Positions 20,582-30,450 are shown, numbered from the stretch's first letter. The stretch: 64,000 nt of DNA from Undibacterium sp. YM2 (GCF_009937975.1 NZ_AP018441.1:3658001-3722000), one strand, 5' to 3'. Notes: generated by a model not told the origin, from the sequence alone. Numbers and translations are program-made.

Positions 20582-21484
20582 ATGTATATGGCCAATCCGT
20601 TTTCTGACAATAAGCCCAACAACCCTCCTGAAAAAGGTTTGCTGGCACGCATACGCACTGCCAGCACGGCTTTAAGCCGTGCCGAGCGCCAGGTAGCAGA
20701 ATTTTTACTGCAAAAACCGCATGATGCACTGGAAATGTCGATACGGGTTCTGGCCCAGGCCTGCGACGTCAGCGAACCCACGGTCGCACGCTTTGCCCAG
20801 AGCATGGGATTTGACGGCTTCAAGACCTTCAAACTGGCGTTTGCCAAAAGCCTGGCCACCGGCATCCCGTTCCTGCATCTGGATGTGAACCAGGCTGATC
20901 ATGTGCGTGATGTCTTGCCCAAGGTCTTTGACCGCACCATCGCCGCATTGATGGAAGCCCGCAATAATGCCAATACTGCAACCTTTGAAGCTGCAGTCAA
21001 TCTGCTGGCACGCGCACGCCGCATAGAATGTTATGGCCTGGGTTATTCCGGCGCACTGGCGATTGATGCGCAGTTGAAATTCTTCCGCTTTGGCATACCA
21101 ACCACGGTATTTTGTGATGCGCATTTGCAGGCACAATCAGCAACTTTATTGAACAGCGATTGTGTGGTCGTGGCATTTTCCCGCACTGGGCGCACACGTG
21201 ACCTCATCAACAGCGTGCAATTGGCCAAACAGGCTGGTGCCAGGATACTGGTATTGTGCGCCAGTGGCGGCCCGCTGGCAGAACTGGCTGATGTGCATAT
21301 CGGTGTTGATGTGGAAGAAGACCCGGACATCTACACACCGATGACTTCACGCCTTGCGCATCTGACCTATATCGATGCACTGGCAGTGGCTGTCACCTTG
21401 CTGCGTGGCCCTGCGGCCATCGACATGCTGGAAAGAGCCAAGGCCAGTATCAGTGAAAAACGGCTTGTCCCCAAGATAGGTTAA
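20582..21484 (+). CDS. hexR: HexR-type transcriptional regulator (RpiR family)
   Basis: DNA-binding regulator of glucose catabolism that releases DNA when it binds KDPG. An N-terminal RpiR-type helix-turn-helix occupies about residues 15-90 (SRAERQVAEFLLQKP, CDVSEPTVARFAQSMGFDGF). A C-terminal SIS sugar-phosphate domain covers about 115-255 (ECYGLGYSGALA, FSRTGRTRDLINSV). Its place as third gene of zwf-pgl-hexR, with HexR-like palindromes in front of both zwf and edd, supports the name. I chose the ATG at 20582, 5 bp after the pgl stop. A GTG at 20567 that overlaps pgl and an ATG at 20588 are alternatives. Confidence 0.9.
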   Translation: MYMANPFSDNKPNNPPEKGLLARIRTASTALSRAERQVAEFLLQKPHDALEMSIRVLAQACDVSEPTVARFAQSMGFDGFKTFKLAFAKSLATGIPFLHLDVNQADHVRDVLPKVFDRTIAALMEARNNANTATFEAAVNLLARARRIECYGLGYSGALAIDAQLKFFRFGIPTTVFCDAHLQAQSATLLNSDCVVVAFSRTGRTRDLINSVQLAKQAGARILVLCASGGPLAELADVHIGVDVEEDPDIYTPMTSRLAHLTYIDALAVAVTLLRGPAAIDMLERAKASISEKRLVPKIG

Positions 21485-21501
21485 GGTCAATTAGGCCAAC
21501 G

Positions 21502-22719
21502 TCAAACAGTTTGCATAGCGGCGTTGGCTACTACCCTGGCACGCCGCTTCCTCATCCAGATAATCACACCTGTGACGCTCAGCATGGCGACCACCAGGCC
21601 CAGCAGTGAAATCAGGATACGCCCAGTCAAGCCGAGTATACGGCCCGAATGCAAGGGGAATTGCGCCTGCAGGAAAATATCGCCAGCAGATCCGGTACCG
21701 GGAATTTTTCCTCCCAGGGCACTACCATCCTTGCCATCAAAATACAGCCAGGCATTGCCAAGGCCGACATCGCCATGATCATTACCAGGTTCAAAAAATC
21801 CCACACCATACACACCAAATGCGGGTGAATAAAATATGCCGCCAGCAGGCAAAGTCCAGCCGCGTTTTTGCGCTTCCTGTTTCGCCAATTCCGTAACCTG
21901 TTCACGGCTGATGACGGGTATCAGAGGCTTGTCCGGTGTTTGCGGCACACGGCTGGCAAATACATCCGCGCTCAGAGGTGAAAATAATGAAACCACTGGG
22001 CGAACCACCTGTGCATTCAGGTTCATCGATACTGAGGTAATCGCCAGCAGCAGCATGAACAGCCACAACCAGACACCACTGGAGCGGTGCAAATCAAAAT
22101 TAAGTTTATGCCCTCCTTGACGCCAGCGAAAAGCAAATGACTTGCGCCAGCTACGCCAGTTGGGGAAAGACAGCCATAGCGCGATAAAACAATCGAGCGC
22201 CCACACTATGCCTATGATACCCATGAACAAAATACCCAGCTCTATGCCCGATACTTCGGGTATGTGCATGGTGTAATGCAGCTTGTATAAAAAGGGCAGC
22301 AGGTTTTCACGGCTCAGGGATATTTCACCCCATTGCCGCTTGCCTTGCACATCGCCGGTGACAGGGTCAACCGCAATCTGGTTAAAGCCCAGGGGATAAG
22401 CCTTGCCAGTGGCAGGATCTATCCTGCCTTCTACCGACAGCTGGCTGGTGTGTCCTGGCTCTGCATCGCTCAGGACATAGGTCACCCAGATGCGCGGGTC
22501 ACGTGCTTCTACCCTGTTGGCCAGTTCCAGTCCTGACATGGGTTTGCCAGCCTTGCCTTGCGACTGGCTATGCGCCTGGAACAAATGCGGATTGAGCAAA
22601 GCATCCAGCTCATGATCCCAGGAGATGAAAGCACCCGTCAGGCCAGAGATAAACAGGAATACCGCCACCGCAAGCCCAAACCAGCGGTGCAGTAAAACAA
22701 AGACAGGACGCATCAGCAT
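21502..22719 (-). CDS. PepSY-associated transmembrane protein (putative ferrisiderophore reductase)
   Basis: An inner-membrane protein of 405 residues in the PepSY_TM family. It starts with a transmembrane helix (FGLAVAVFLFISGLTGAFISW) preceded by a conserved histidine (LLHRWFG). Two central helices follow (GILFMGIIGIVWALDCFIALWL and LWLFMLLLAITSVSMNL), and a C-terminal one (ILISLLGLVVAMLSVTGVIIW) ends in a basic RKRRAR tail. Periplasmic PepSY-like segments lie between. It sits 15 bp downstream of the TonB-dependent receptor. In this pairing such proteins are thought to reduce the ferric siderophore or cofactor after uptake, and that role here is inferred from context. It converges on hexR with a 17-bp gap. 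Confidence 0.85.
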   Translation of the reverse strand: MLMRPVFVLLHRWFGLAVAVFLFISGLTGAFISWDHELDALLNPHLFQAHSQSQGKAGKPMSGLELANRVEARDPRIWVTYVLSDAEPGHTSQLSVEGRIDPATGKAYPLGFNQIAVDPVTGDVQGKRQWGEISLSRENLLPFLYKLHYTMHIPEVSGIELGILFMGIIGIVWALDCFIALWLSFPNWRSWRKSFAFRWRQGGHKLNFDLHRSSGVWLWLFMLLLAITSVSMNLNAQVVRPVVSLFSPLSADVFASRVPQTPDKPLIPVISREQVTELAKQEAQKRGWTLPAGGIFYSPAFGVYGVGFFEPGNDHGDVGLGNAWLYFDGKDGSALGGKIPGTGSAGDIFLQAQFPLHSGRILGLTGRILISLLGLVVAMLSVTGVIIWMRKRRARVVANAAMQTV

Positions 22720-22734
22720 AAACTTCCTGGCTTA

Positions 22735-24948
22735 TCAATATTTCCAGTTGACCGCAACGCTGCCGTTTCTTGGCGCAGCGTAATAGCCCTGGCTCCAGTA
22801 CAGGCTGGTCAGATATTTTTGATCACTGACATTGTTCAGGTTGGCCGCTATGCTGAGATTCTGATTCACATCATAGCGCGCCATCAGGTTCAGAGTTGCA
22901 TAACTGCCCTGGCGTATGATGTTGCCTGAGCCTTCATCACGGAAAATAGCCGACTGCCAGTTCAGGCTACCACCCACTTTTGCCTTTGGCATGAAAGGCA
23001 GTTGATAAGTACTGGACAGACGGAACAATTTGCGCGGCACATAAGTTTTGACATCCTGATCATTGCTACCCTTGAGGCTCAACTGTGTATAGCCTGCGCT
23101 GAGGTTCCAGCCTTTTGCCAGTTCACCACTGGCGTCGAGTTCAAAGCCTTGTGATTGCGCATCTATGCCACGGTAATAGCTCTTGGTGCCGATATAGCCT
23201 GCCTGCTCCGCTGCATTGTTTTGCTGTATCTTGAAAACGGCCGCTGACAGGTTGAGTTTGCGATTGAACAGTTCGACCTTGATACCCAGTTCATCGCCTT
23301 TACCCTTAACAGGGTCAAGGGTTTTCCCACTCGCATCCACTTCGCTTTGGGGATTGAAGATTTCCGTGTGGCTGGCATACACAGAAGTATTAGCTGTCAG
23401 ATCATAGACCAGGCCCAGATAAGGCGAGGTGTTGCTGGCATTCTTGCGGCTGCTGACGCCATAAGCATAACCAGTGCTCTCTGCCTTGGTATGGTTTGCT
23501 CCGGCGATGAATTTGAATTGATCCGCCAGGTTGAAACGGGATGCAATAAATATGGTCTTGCGCGTGTCTTCATACGCACTGCCATCGGTGTAGGCATTGA
23601 ATGCGGGTTGCGGATAATTGCCAGTCCAGTTGCTGATATCTGGCAAAGCGGTACCTATGCCTACGCCATAGTGGGAGATGTCATCCATCTTCGACTTCGA
23701 CCAGTTGATACCAAAACTCAGGTCGTGCTTGCGTCCTGCCAATGTGAATTTGCCACTGGCAGACAAATCAAACAGTGTCTGGGTGTTGACATCGTTGTAA
23801 AGCGAAGGATAGCTATACAAACCCAGACCTGTCTTGCGGTCTGGCGTGCCGTAGGCATAAAACAGTTTGGAGTCAGCGGTTGATCTGTTGCGGCTCAATG
23901 TCGTCTTGATTTGCCAGTCATTATTCAGTTGATGACTCAGTTCGACAAAGCTGCGGTCGTCTTGCGTGAGCCAGTGTGACCAGTCTGCAGCGGTACTGGT
24001 GGAAGTCCTGTAATTGGTCGGACTGCCGTCGGTGTAATACAGAGGCAAGGCACCCCACATGCCACCTTTGGCATCACTCTTTTGATGTGAATGCCCCAGT
24101 GTCAGCACTGTAGCTTCGCCGAGATTGGCTTCAACCACTCCATATACCACGGTTTTTTCAGGCGAATAACGGTCAAGATAAGAATCACCGCCCTGTTTCG
24201 CGACCACTATACGACCGGCTACTGTGCCTGCGGCATTCAATGCACCAGATACATCTGCATCCAGCCTGCGCGTGTTCCACGAACCCAGCGTCAGCCCGGC
24301 AGAGGCCTGGAACTGGTAGGCCGGACGCTTGCGTATGAAGTTGACCGTCGCAGATGGGTTGCCGGTCGCTGACATCAGGCCATTCGCGCCGCGCACGATA
24401 TCTACCCTGTCGTAAATCGCAGTATCAATATCACCAGCCACGTTGCCAGAGGTGAATGGCAAACCAACGCCATCGTACTGGAAATTGGTAATGTCAAAAC
24501 CGCGTGCCATGTAATAAGTGCGGTCGGTCTCCACTTTTTCTACCGACACGCCGGTGGCATTAGACAGCACATCATTCACATTGACTTGCTTAAAGTCGTC
24601 CATCTTGGCACGGGTAACAACGGATACCGATTGCGGTGTTTCACGCAAAGAAAGATCAAGTCTGGTTGCCGAACTGCTTTTTCTTTTTGTATATGCACCT
24701 GTTTTTTCTGTACTCGGTTCATTCCCGGAAACGCCAGTCACGAGTACCTCAGGCAATTCAGCCTGCCCACCCTTGGCTGGCGCGGGCTCATCGGCGAAAG
24801 CCGGAGCAGCCAGCAGCATGGACAGCGCCAATGCAATTGGGCTCAAGGGATGGAGAGAATTTACAAGATGTACATTTTTTTGTAGAGATGCCGGTATCTT
24901 GCGAGGGAAAGCATGGGGAAAGGGCGAACGAGGTGAGCGCGAAGTCAT
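22735..24948 (-). CDS. TonB-dependent siderophore receptor
   Basis: An outer-membrane gated beta-barrel for a ferric siderophore, energised by TonB-ExbBD. The signal peptide is unusual for its long basic start (about 30 residues) before IALALSMLLAAPAFA, with cleavage near residue 52. A TonB-box-like EVLVTG follows. The plug domain (LRETPQSVSVVTRAKMDD, YYMARGFDI, DIVRGANGLM) spans about residues 90-200. The rest is barrel and ends in VNWKY, an aromatic terminus typical of outer-membrane proteins. The 737-residue length is normal, and no N-terminal secretin-like signalling domain is visible. A Fur-box promoter lies upstream and the PepSY gene follows in the same operon. The substrate cannot be told from sequence. 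Confidence 0.92.
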   Translation of the reverse strand: MTSRSPRSPFPHAFPRKIPASLQKNVHLVNSLHPLSPIALALSMLLAAPAFADEPAPAKGGQAELPEVLVTGVSGNEPSTEKTGAYTKRKSSSATRLDLSLRETPQSVSVVTRAKMDDFKQVNVNDVLSNATGVSVEKVETDRTYYMARGFDITNFQYDGVGLPFTSGNVAGDIDTAIYDRVDIVRGANGLMSATGNPSATVNFIRKRPAYQFQASAGLTLGSWNTRRLDADVSGALNAAGTVAGRIVVAKQGGDSYLDRYSPEKTVVYGVVEANLGEATVLTLGHSHQKSDAKGGMWGALPLYYTDGSPTNYRTSTSTAADWSHWLTQDDRSFVELSHQLNNDWQIKTTLSRNRSTADSKLFYAYGTPDRKTGLGLYSYPSLYNDVNTQTLFDLSASGKFTLAGRKHDLSFGINWSKSKMDDISHYGVGIGTALPDISNWTGNYPQPAFNAYTDGSAYEDTRKTIFIASRFNLADQFKFIAGANHTKAESTGYAYGVSSRKNASNTSPYLGLVYDLTANTSVYASHTEIFNPQSEVDASGKTLDPVKGKGDELGIKVELFNRKLNLSAAVFKIQQNNAAEQAGYIGTKSYYRGIDAQSQGFELDASGELAKGWNLSAGYTQLSLKGSNDQDVKTYVPRKLFRLSSTYQLPFMPKAKVGGSLNWQSAIFRDEGSGNIIRQGSYATLNLMARYDVNQNLSIAANLNNVSDQKYLTSLYWSQGYYAAPRNGSVAVNWKY

Positions 24949-25019
24949 AAATAAGCCTGGAAATTGACTAGCTGCACAGAGAACGCCTCTGAGAGTGTCA
25001 GAATTAAAAATTTCGGCTT

Positions 25020-25048
25020 ATTTTACCCATACATAAATGCAATTGCAA
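25020..25048 (-). promoter_or_regulatory. Promoter of the siderophore receptor operon
   Basis: Minus-strand TTGCAA (25043-25048) and TAAAAT (25020-25025) with exactly 17 bp between them, about 70 bp before the receptor start. The -35 lies inside the Fur box. Confidence 0.6.
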
Positions 25049-25057
25049 ATCATTCTC
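25039..25057. promoter_or_regulatory. Fur box
   Basis: GCAATTGCAAATCATTCTC matches the 19-bp consensus GATAATGATAATCATTATC at 13 positions, with the right half ATCATTNTC nearly perfect. It overlaps the -35 element, as expected for iron-dependent repression. Confidence 0.7.
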
Positions 25058-25161
25058 ATTTATATTTAATAATAATCAAATACCCAAGGCTTCCCAGCAG
25101 CAATTCCTTTGTATGGCGTGCTTATTACATTGACATGAGCTTCCAGCGCCCTCGTACAGCA

Positions 25162-26043
25162 TCAATCACAGCTACCAACTGCACTACAAGCCTGGTAAGT
25201 TTTCTGCTTTTTCTGCGAAGTACACTTGCCATCTTTGGCATCGCAGCTAATCGTATAGGTGGTTTCCAGCACGTCCACCCAACTGCCAATCTCGCAATGT
25301 TGCGCATCTTTTGTATCGCCTTTGAAATCTGCTTCACTACGCGTCAATAATTGTATGGTGCCGGTCTTGACCGGTGTCACCTCAAAGCCTTGCACCTGAT
25401 CCTGGAATTTTTCATCGAGATAAGTTTTAGCCTTTTGTTTCAGGTCAAAAATGGCAAAGCCTTCACCGGCACTATCACCCATGCAACTTTGCTGGCTGCC
25501 AATCGCAATGCGCATGCTGGTGCCCGGCATGGCCTGGCTTTTTGTCGGGATGTCTGTCAGCAAGCTCATATCGCTTTTATTGAAAAAGACGGAACGAAAC
25601 TGATCTGTGCCACCATCAATGTCATCGCTATGTGCAGTCAGCACTTCGCGTATTTGCAACAACACATGCTCACCCAGGTCTTCGAATTCAATTTGTATGA
25701 CACCTGCGGGCAAGGGCGGCAGATCCTCCCCTGCTTTTGCCACGCCGTGCAATGTCAATTGCCGGGCATTGAATGCATCTATCCATTTGCGCAAAACCGC
25801 CTCGTCGTAAGACTTCATTTTCAGTTGCAGACTGGCAATGAAGCTATCCACAGTATCCGCAAGGTCTGGTTTTGCTGCCAGGCTATTGGCAGTTGTGCTG
25901 GCAACGCTGGATGCGGCAGCATTTTCTGATGCAGGTGAGTCTGCTTTACTATTCCCTTGTGGCTTGCTACAGGCACACATTGCCGCGCAAATCATTATTA
26001 TGTAACAGAGTCTGGCTATTCCTGATGCGTGAAAATTAAACAT
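25162..26043 (-). CDS. Putative lipoprotein of unknown function
   Basis: I do not recognise a family. The start chosen at 26043 gives MFNFHASGIARLCYIIMICAAMCACSKPQG, a hydrophobic signal ending in a cysteine that could be lipidated. The cysteine context is not a textbook lipobox. A Ser/Ala-rich linker (about residues 25-55) and a globular domain follow. The last 50 residues are cysteine-rich (SCDAKDGKC, QACSAVGSC), suggesting disulphides and a periplasmic location. The frame extends to 26097, but that stretch lies inside the adjacent inverted-repeat element (26061-26329), so the longer start is unlikely. It stands alone between the siderophore operon and the HDOD gene. Confidence 0.6.
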   Translation of the reverse strand: MFNFHASGIARLCYIIMICAAMCACSKPQGNSKADSPASENAAASSVASTTANSLAAKPDLADTVDSFIASLQLKMKSYDEAVLRKWIDAFNARQLTLHGVAKAGEDLPPLPAGVIQIEFEDLGEHVLLQIREVLTAHSDDIDGGTDQFRSVFFNKSDMSLLTDIPTKSQAMPGTSMRIAIGSQQSCMGDSAGEGFAIFDLKQKAKTYLDEKFQDQVQGFEVTPVKTGTIQLLTRSEADFKGDTKDAQHCEIGSWVDVLETTYTISCDAKDGKCTSQKKQKTYQACSAVGSCD

Positions 26044-26060
26044 TTTAGTGAGCTGCCTTT

Positions 26061-26329
26061 TAGAACTCATTTCATAAATAGGGATGAGTGCGAACAAGGC
26101 GATTTGGGATGCAGTGCAAGGCGTGGCCTGCAGCTAAGGCTCATGCCTTAGCAAAGGACGCAACGCAGCAATGCGCCCAAATCGTCAGTTCCCGAAGGGT
26201 TTGCCTCATAACACGTATCAGACAACATTGATTTATTGAAAATAGTGCCACAATTGACAACCACAAACGTGTTACCGATCCGTGTTATGAGGCGAACGCA
26301 TCTCATTCATATTTATGAAATGAGTTCTA
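26061..26329. mobile_element. MITE-like element with 20-bp perfect terminal inverted repeats
   Basis: The left end TAGAACTCATTTCATAAATA (26061-26080) is exactly repeated in inverse at 26310-26329. The match continues imperfectly about 14 bp further inward (ATGAGTGCG versus ATGAGATGCG). Inside is a long imperfect hairpin (about 26100-26185) centred on the perfect arms GCTAAGGC/GCCTTAGC, bounded by GATTTGGG/CCCAAATC. A second inverted pair of 17 bp with one mismatch follows (26203-26219 and 26277-26293). No credible reading frame is present. The ends contain TA, compatible with a TA target duplication as in IS630/mariner relatives, but the palindrome makes this ambiguous. Confidence 0.6.
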
Positions 26330-26492
26330 GCTACTTAAGGGGCAAAGGGGGCGATTCTAAATCCATCATCGCAAAACCGCATAAAAATATGCGCGTGCCG
26401 TTGTTGCCAGTGTACGCTGATGATAAAAACTCAAGTCAGCCTCTGGTATTTCAGGCAAGCTAAGAGAAATATTCTTCATAGGAGCCAGGTTT

Positions 26493-27335
26493 ATGAATAC
26501 CATCTCGCTTGCCCAGATTATTGACAGCGTCAAAGACTTGCCGACTTTGCCTGCCATCGTGATGGAATTATTGAATAATATCGATAATGAAGAATTGAAT
26601 ATGCATGACCTCGCGCAAAAAGTCAGCCATGACATGGCACTGACCGCCAAGACCCTGCGCTACGCAAACTCACCATATTACTCGACCATGATCAAGGTCA
26701 CAACTGTGCAACAGGCGATTTCACTGTTGGGCTTGAGTACAGTAAGACAGATCGTGATCACCGCGGCACTGACGGGCTGCTTCCCTGAAAATAACTGTAA
26801 AGGATTCAATCACAAGGATTTCTGGCGGCATTCCAATGCCGTTGCCATTGCGGCCCGCATACTGGCCCGCCGCCTCAAGCTCAACCCAGATGTAGCTTTC
26901 ACTGCCGGTTTATTGCACGACATAGGCGCACTGGTATTGGCGACCTGCTATACCGGGGCCTATGAAATGGTTTTGGAGCAAAGGCAGGAACTGCAAACAA
27001 CGCAGTATGAAACTGAAAAGCAGTTATTGGGGATTGATCACGCCCTGGTTGGAGAGACCCTGGCAACACAGTGGAATTTTTCAGAAGTCATGATCAAAGC
27101 AATCGCTGGTCACCATCACCCAGAAAAGCCTGGTCTCGGTTTTCTGGCAACCATAGTCCATGTCGCAGATGGCATAGCCCACGCTCTTGGAGTCACGACC
27201 ACACCTGATCTGGCACCGCCAGAAATCACCGGTCAGTCATGGGAGAGCCTGGGTCTGGACCAGACTCTGCTTGATGAAGTACTGGCCGAAGCCGCCGTAG
27301 AATTTGAAAAATTGCAGGAAGCGGTTGAGGTATAA
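26493..27335 (+). CDS. HDOD domain signalling protein
   Basis: A 280-residue protein that is almost entirely an HDOD domain, the degenerate HD fold used in signalling rather than clear catalysis. The landmarks are KDLPTLPAIVMELLNNI at about residues 14-30, AQKVSHDMALTAKTLRYANSP, QAISLLGLSTVRQIV, and LLHDIGALV at about 146-154. A good ribosome-binding site (AGGAG, then CCAGGTTT before the ATG) fixes the start. HDOD proteins often act with cyclic-di-GMP or histidine-kinase circuits, and no partner is adjacent here. The MITE-like element ends about 160 bp upstream. It converges on ribA with a 12-bp gap and no obvious terminator. Confidence 0.9.
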   Translation: MNTISLAQIIDSVKDLPTLPAIVMELLNNIDNEELNMHDLAQKVSHDMALTAKTLRYANSPYYSTMIKVTTVQQAISLLGLSTVRQIVITAALTGCFPENNCKGFNHKDFWRHSNAVAIAARILARRLKLNPDVAFTAGLLHDIGALVLATCYTGAYEMVLEQRQELQTTQYETEKQLLGIDHALVGETLATQWNFSEVMIKAIAGHHHPEKPGLGFLATIVHVADGIAHALGVTTTPDLAPPEITGQSWESLGLDQTLLDEVLAEAAVEFEKLQEAVEV

Positions 27336-27347
27336 GCCCACCTGTAA

Positions 27348-27980
27348 TTACAAATCAGGCTGTATCAAATGCCCCAGCTTGGTCGCCTTGGTGCTCAGGT
27401 AGCGTTCATTATAGGGATTGCGCTTGACGATCAGAGGGACGTGCTCGTGTACCCTGACATTCATGCCTTCCATTGCTGAAATCTTGCGCGGGTTATTCGT
27501 CATCAGGCGTACCGACTCTATACCCAGATGTTTGAGCATGGGGTCGCACAGGCTATAGTCGCGCAGGTCGGCAGCAAAGCCTAGCTTTTGATTGGCTTCT
27601 ACTGTATCGGCACCTTCGTCTTGCAGATGATAGGCACGTACCTTGTTGAGCAGGCCTATGCCACGCCCTTCCTGACGCAGATACAGCAAAGCGCCGCGCC
27701 CTTCCTGGGCGATTTTTTGCAAGGCCAGTTCCAGTTGCGGGCCACAGTCACAGCGCTTGCTGAACAAGGCGTCACCGGTCAGGCACTCTGAATGTATGCG
27801 TGCAAGCACGGGCTGGCCATCAGCCACATCGCCAAGAGTCAGGGCGATATGCTCTTTGCCCGTTGCCGTTTCTACAAAGGCATGCATGCGGAAGGTTGCC
27901 CAGGTCGTGGGCAGGTTACAGGAATCGACATATTCCAAAGCCTGTTCATCTAATTTGACAGGCTGGTCATTGCTTAACAT
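27348..27980 (-). CDS. ribA: GTP cyclohydrolase II
   Basis: First step of riboflavin synthesis: opens GTP to a diaminopyrimidine phosphate with release of formate and pyrophosphate. It is a stand-alone RibA of 210 residues, not fused to RibB. The zinc-binding cysteines are seen in [19 protein letters not shown], and the catalytic/GTP-binding [13 protein letters not shown] and LMTNNPRKI are present. The sequence ends GHLIQPDL. The start ATG follows a weak GAGA. I see no FMN riboswitch fold upstream. Confidence 0.96.
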   Translation of the reverse strand: MLSNDQPVKLDEQALEYVDSCNLPTTWATFRMHAFVETATGKEHIALTLGDVADGQPVLARIHSECLTGDALFSKRCDCGPQLELALQKIAQEGRGALLYLRQEGRGIGLLNKVRAYHLQDEGADTVEANQKLGFAADLRDYSLCDPMLKHLGIESVRLMTNNPRKISAMEGMNVRVHEHVPLIVKRNPYNERYLSTKATKLGHLIQPDL

Positions 27981-28201
27981 ACAATTCTCGCGGATTCTTT
28001 TTATGGATTATTGCCTGGCATAGCGCCATCAGTGGCGTTGATTACATCGGCCAAGGCTAGAGTATAAACGAGACAGGCATTTTCTACCTGCCGCTGCGAA
28101 CGGGCGTTTTATTCTTAATCAAAGCTAACCAGATTTAATTAAAGCTATATAGGGTCTGCATCCAGAAAAGCAAGTAGTTGCCGGAGTAGAGGGTTTCCCC
28201 G
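27981..28201. other. Intergenic stretch, nothing recognised
   Basis: Between the ribA start and the ilvD terminator. It is AT-rich near 28120-28150 and presumably carries the ribA promoter. I can point to no convincing hexamer pair, riboswitch or small gene. Confidence 0.4.
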
Positions 28202-28235
28202 AAAAAAAAGAGCACCTGCTTTTGCAAGGTGCTCT
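28202..28235 (-). terminator. Rho-independent terminator of ilvD
   Basis: On the minus strand, GAGCACCT and AGGTGCTC enclose a loop and are followed by eight T. It lies about 45 bp after the ilvD stop. Confidence 0.9.
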
Positions 28236-28280
28236 CTTCCTCATGGCTTCGCAAGCAGACCAGCTACCTACTCCAGATTC

Positions 28281-30158
28281 TTATCTACGCTGCAACTGTG
28301 TAATATCCCTGACCGCGCCACGATCAGCCGATGTTGCCAAAGCAGCATAAGCCTGCAGGGCTTGTGAGACATAGCGCTCACGGTCTACTGGCTGCCATGC
28401 TTGTGGACCACGTGCTTCCATCGCTGCCCTGCGTTGCGCCAGATCGCTATCACTGACTTTCAGGTTGATGGTACGGGCGGGAATATCGATTTCTATGATG
28501 TCGCCCTCTTCCACCAGACCAATAGTCCCGCCTTCTGCTGCTTCGGGTGAAGCATGGCCAATGACCAGACCGGAAGAACCGCCCGAGAAACGGCCATCCG
28601 TGAACAGGGCGCAAGCCTTGCCCAGGCCCTTGGATTTGATGTACGAAGTCGGATACAGCATTTCCTGCATGCCGGGGCCGCCTTTGGGGCCTTCATAACG
28701 GATGATGACGACATCGCCTTCATGCACGGTATCACCCAAGATGGCTTCGACAGCAGAATCCTGGCTTTCAAATACACGTGCCTTGCCGGTGAATTTCAAA
28801 ATACTTTCATCGACACCTGCGGTTTTGACGATACAGCCTTTTTCTGCCAGATTGCCATACAAGACTGCCAGGCCACCATCTTGCGAATAGGCATGCGCCT
28901 TGTCGCGTATGCAGCCAGCTTCGCGGTCGGTATCAAGACTGTCAAAGCGCTTGTCTTGTGAGAATGCCGTCTGGGTAGGTATACCGCCTGGTGCAGCACT
29001 GAACAGTTTGCGTACTGCTGCATTGTCAGTCACGGCGATATCGTTTTGTGCAATCGCATCTGCCATGGTCGGGCTATGCACGGTCGGGCGTGTGGTATCG
29101 AGCAAACCAGCGCGTGCGAGTTCGCCGAGGATGGAAATAATGCCTCCTGCGCGATGGACATCTTCGATATGATATTTATCGGTCATCGGTGCTACCTTGC
29201 ACAGACAAGGTACTTTGCGTGAGATGCGGTCAATATCGGCCATCTTGAAGTCCACGCCAGCCTCATGTGCAGCAGCCAGTAAATGCAAAACGGTATTGGT
29301 AGAACCGCCCATGGAAACGTCAAGCGCCATGGCGTTTTCAAAAGTGGCTTTGTTGGCGATGGAACGTGGCAGGATGGAATAATCATCCTGCTCATAATGG
29401 CGTTTGGCCAGCTCCACCACCAGGCGGCCAGCGCGCAGGAACAATTCCTTGCGGTCAGCATGCGTCGCCAATATCGTGCCATTGCCTGGCAAGGACAAAC
29501 CAAGCGCTTCGGTCAAACAGTTCATCGAATTTGCCGTGAACATACCAGAACAGGAACCACAGGTAGGACAGGCAGAACGTTCTATACGGCCTATCTCTTC
29601 ATCCGACACATTGCTGTCACCCGCCTTGATCATGGCGTCAACCAGATCAATCTTCATGATCTTTTGTTCACCAGTCTGCTTGGGATGCAAAGTCTCCAGC
29701 ACCTTGCCCGCTTCCATAGGGCCACCGGAAACAAACACGACAGGAATATTCAAACGCATCGCAGCCATCAGCATGCCGGGCGTAATCTTGTCGCAGTTGG
29801 AGATGCACACCATGGCGTCAGCACAGTGGGCGTTGACCATGTATTCGACAGAGTCAGCAATCAGCTCGCGTGAAGGCAGGGAATACAACATGCCTCCATG
29901 ACCCATGGCGATGCCGTCGTCCACGGCTATCGTATTGAATTCTTTTGCCACACCACCAGCCGCTTCAATTTCACGCGCCACCATCTGGCCCAGGTCTTTC
30001 AGATGCACATGACCAGGCACGAACTGGGTAAATGAATTGACCACGGCGACGATAGGCTTATCAAAATCCCCATCTTTCATGCCAGTCGCACGCCACAGGG
30101 CGCGGGCACCGGCCATATTGCGGCCATGGGTGGTGGTACGGGAACGGTATGCGGGCAT
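28281..30158 (-). CDS. ilvD: Dihydroxy-acid dehydratase
   Basis: Converts 2,3-dihydroxy-isovalerate and -methylvalerate to the 2-keto acids in valine, leucine and isoleucine synthesis. It is an Fe-S enzyme of the IlvD/Edd family and, at 625 residues, paralogous to edd in this same window. Cluster and active-site motifs are visible: [18 protein letters not shown] and [39 protein letters not shown] is near the C-terminus. GGAG lies 7 bp before the ATG. It appears to be a single-gene unit, with its own terminator and a repeat-rich spacer upstream. Confidence 0.97.
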   Translation of the reverse strand: MPAYRSRTTTHGRNMAGARALWRATGMKDGDFDKPIVAVVNSFTQFVPGHVHLKDLGQMVAREIEAAGGVAKEFNTIAVDDGIAMGHGGMLYSLPSRELIADSVEYMVNAHCADAMVCISNCDKITPGMLMAAMRLNIPVVFVSGGPMEAGKVLETLHPKQTGEQKIMKIDLVDAMIKAGDSNVSDEEIGRIERSACPTCGSCSGMFTANSMNCLTEALGLSLPGNGTILATHADRKELFLRAGRLVVELAKRHYEQDDYSILPRSIANKATFENAMALDVSMGGSTNTVLHLLAAAHEAGVDFKMADIDRISRKVPCLCKVAPMTDKYHIEDVHRAGGIISILGELARAGLLDTTRPTVHSPTMADAIAQNDIAVTDNAAVRKLFSAAPGGIPTQTAFSQDKRFDSLDTDREAGCIRDKAHAYSQDGGLAVLYGNLAEKGCIVKTAGVDESILKFTGKARVFESQDSAVEAILGDTVHEGDVVIIRYEGPKGGPGMQEMLYPTSYIKSKGLGKACALFTDGRFSGGSSGLVIGHASPEAAEGGTIGLVEEGDIIEIDIPARTINLKVSDSDLAQRRAAMEARGPQAWQPVDRERYVSQALQAYAALATSADRGAVRDITQLQRR

Positions 30159-30289
30159 GTCTGACTCCAGGCTGGCGATAAAATGAAAATGTTATATCAG
30201 CATGCGCTTCGTATAATCATATGTCAAATATGGAATTTATTGAGAATTAGGTCGAATTAAGTATCAATTAAATTCAAGACCTAAAGACT

Positions 30290-30387
30290 CACCACAGAGG
30301 CACCGAGACACAGAGTAAACACCGAGAAAATCAAATTTTAAAAAGACGCTCAGGTTTTCTCTTGCCTTTCTCTGTGTCTCTGTGGTG
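30290..30387. repeat. Intergenic inverted repeat of the CACAGAG type
   Basis: The arm 30290-30315 (CACCACAGAGGCACCGAGACACAGAG) is answered by 30370-30387 (CTCTGTGTCTCTGTGGTG) as an imperfect inverted repeat. Similar CACAGAGACACAGAG spacers are common in proteobacterial genomes, so this is probably one copy of a dispersed repeat. A 77-codon frame through it (30264-30497, minus) is composed of the repeat and is not believed. Confidence 0.6.
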
Positions 30388-30428
30388 GAGCAGGGAATTC
30401 GTGTGGTATGCCACACGCCTGCACAACG

Positions 30429-30450
30429 AAGACTTCTTGCAAGAAGTCTT
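30429..30450. repeat. Perfect 22-bp palindrome
   Basis: AAGACTTCTTG followed by CAAGAAGTCTT, a perfect hairpin within the same repeat-rich spacer. No T run follows, so it is not an obvious terminator. Confidence 0.6.

Noticed and set aside
26044..26097. Longer start for the lipoprotein gene at 26097
   Set aside because: Those codons come largely from the terminal repeat of the MITE-like element and push the signal peptide away from the N-terminus.
27981..28280. Possible FMN riboswitch before ribA
   Set aside because: None of the conserved RFN-element blocks can be recognised.
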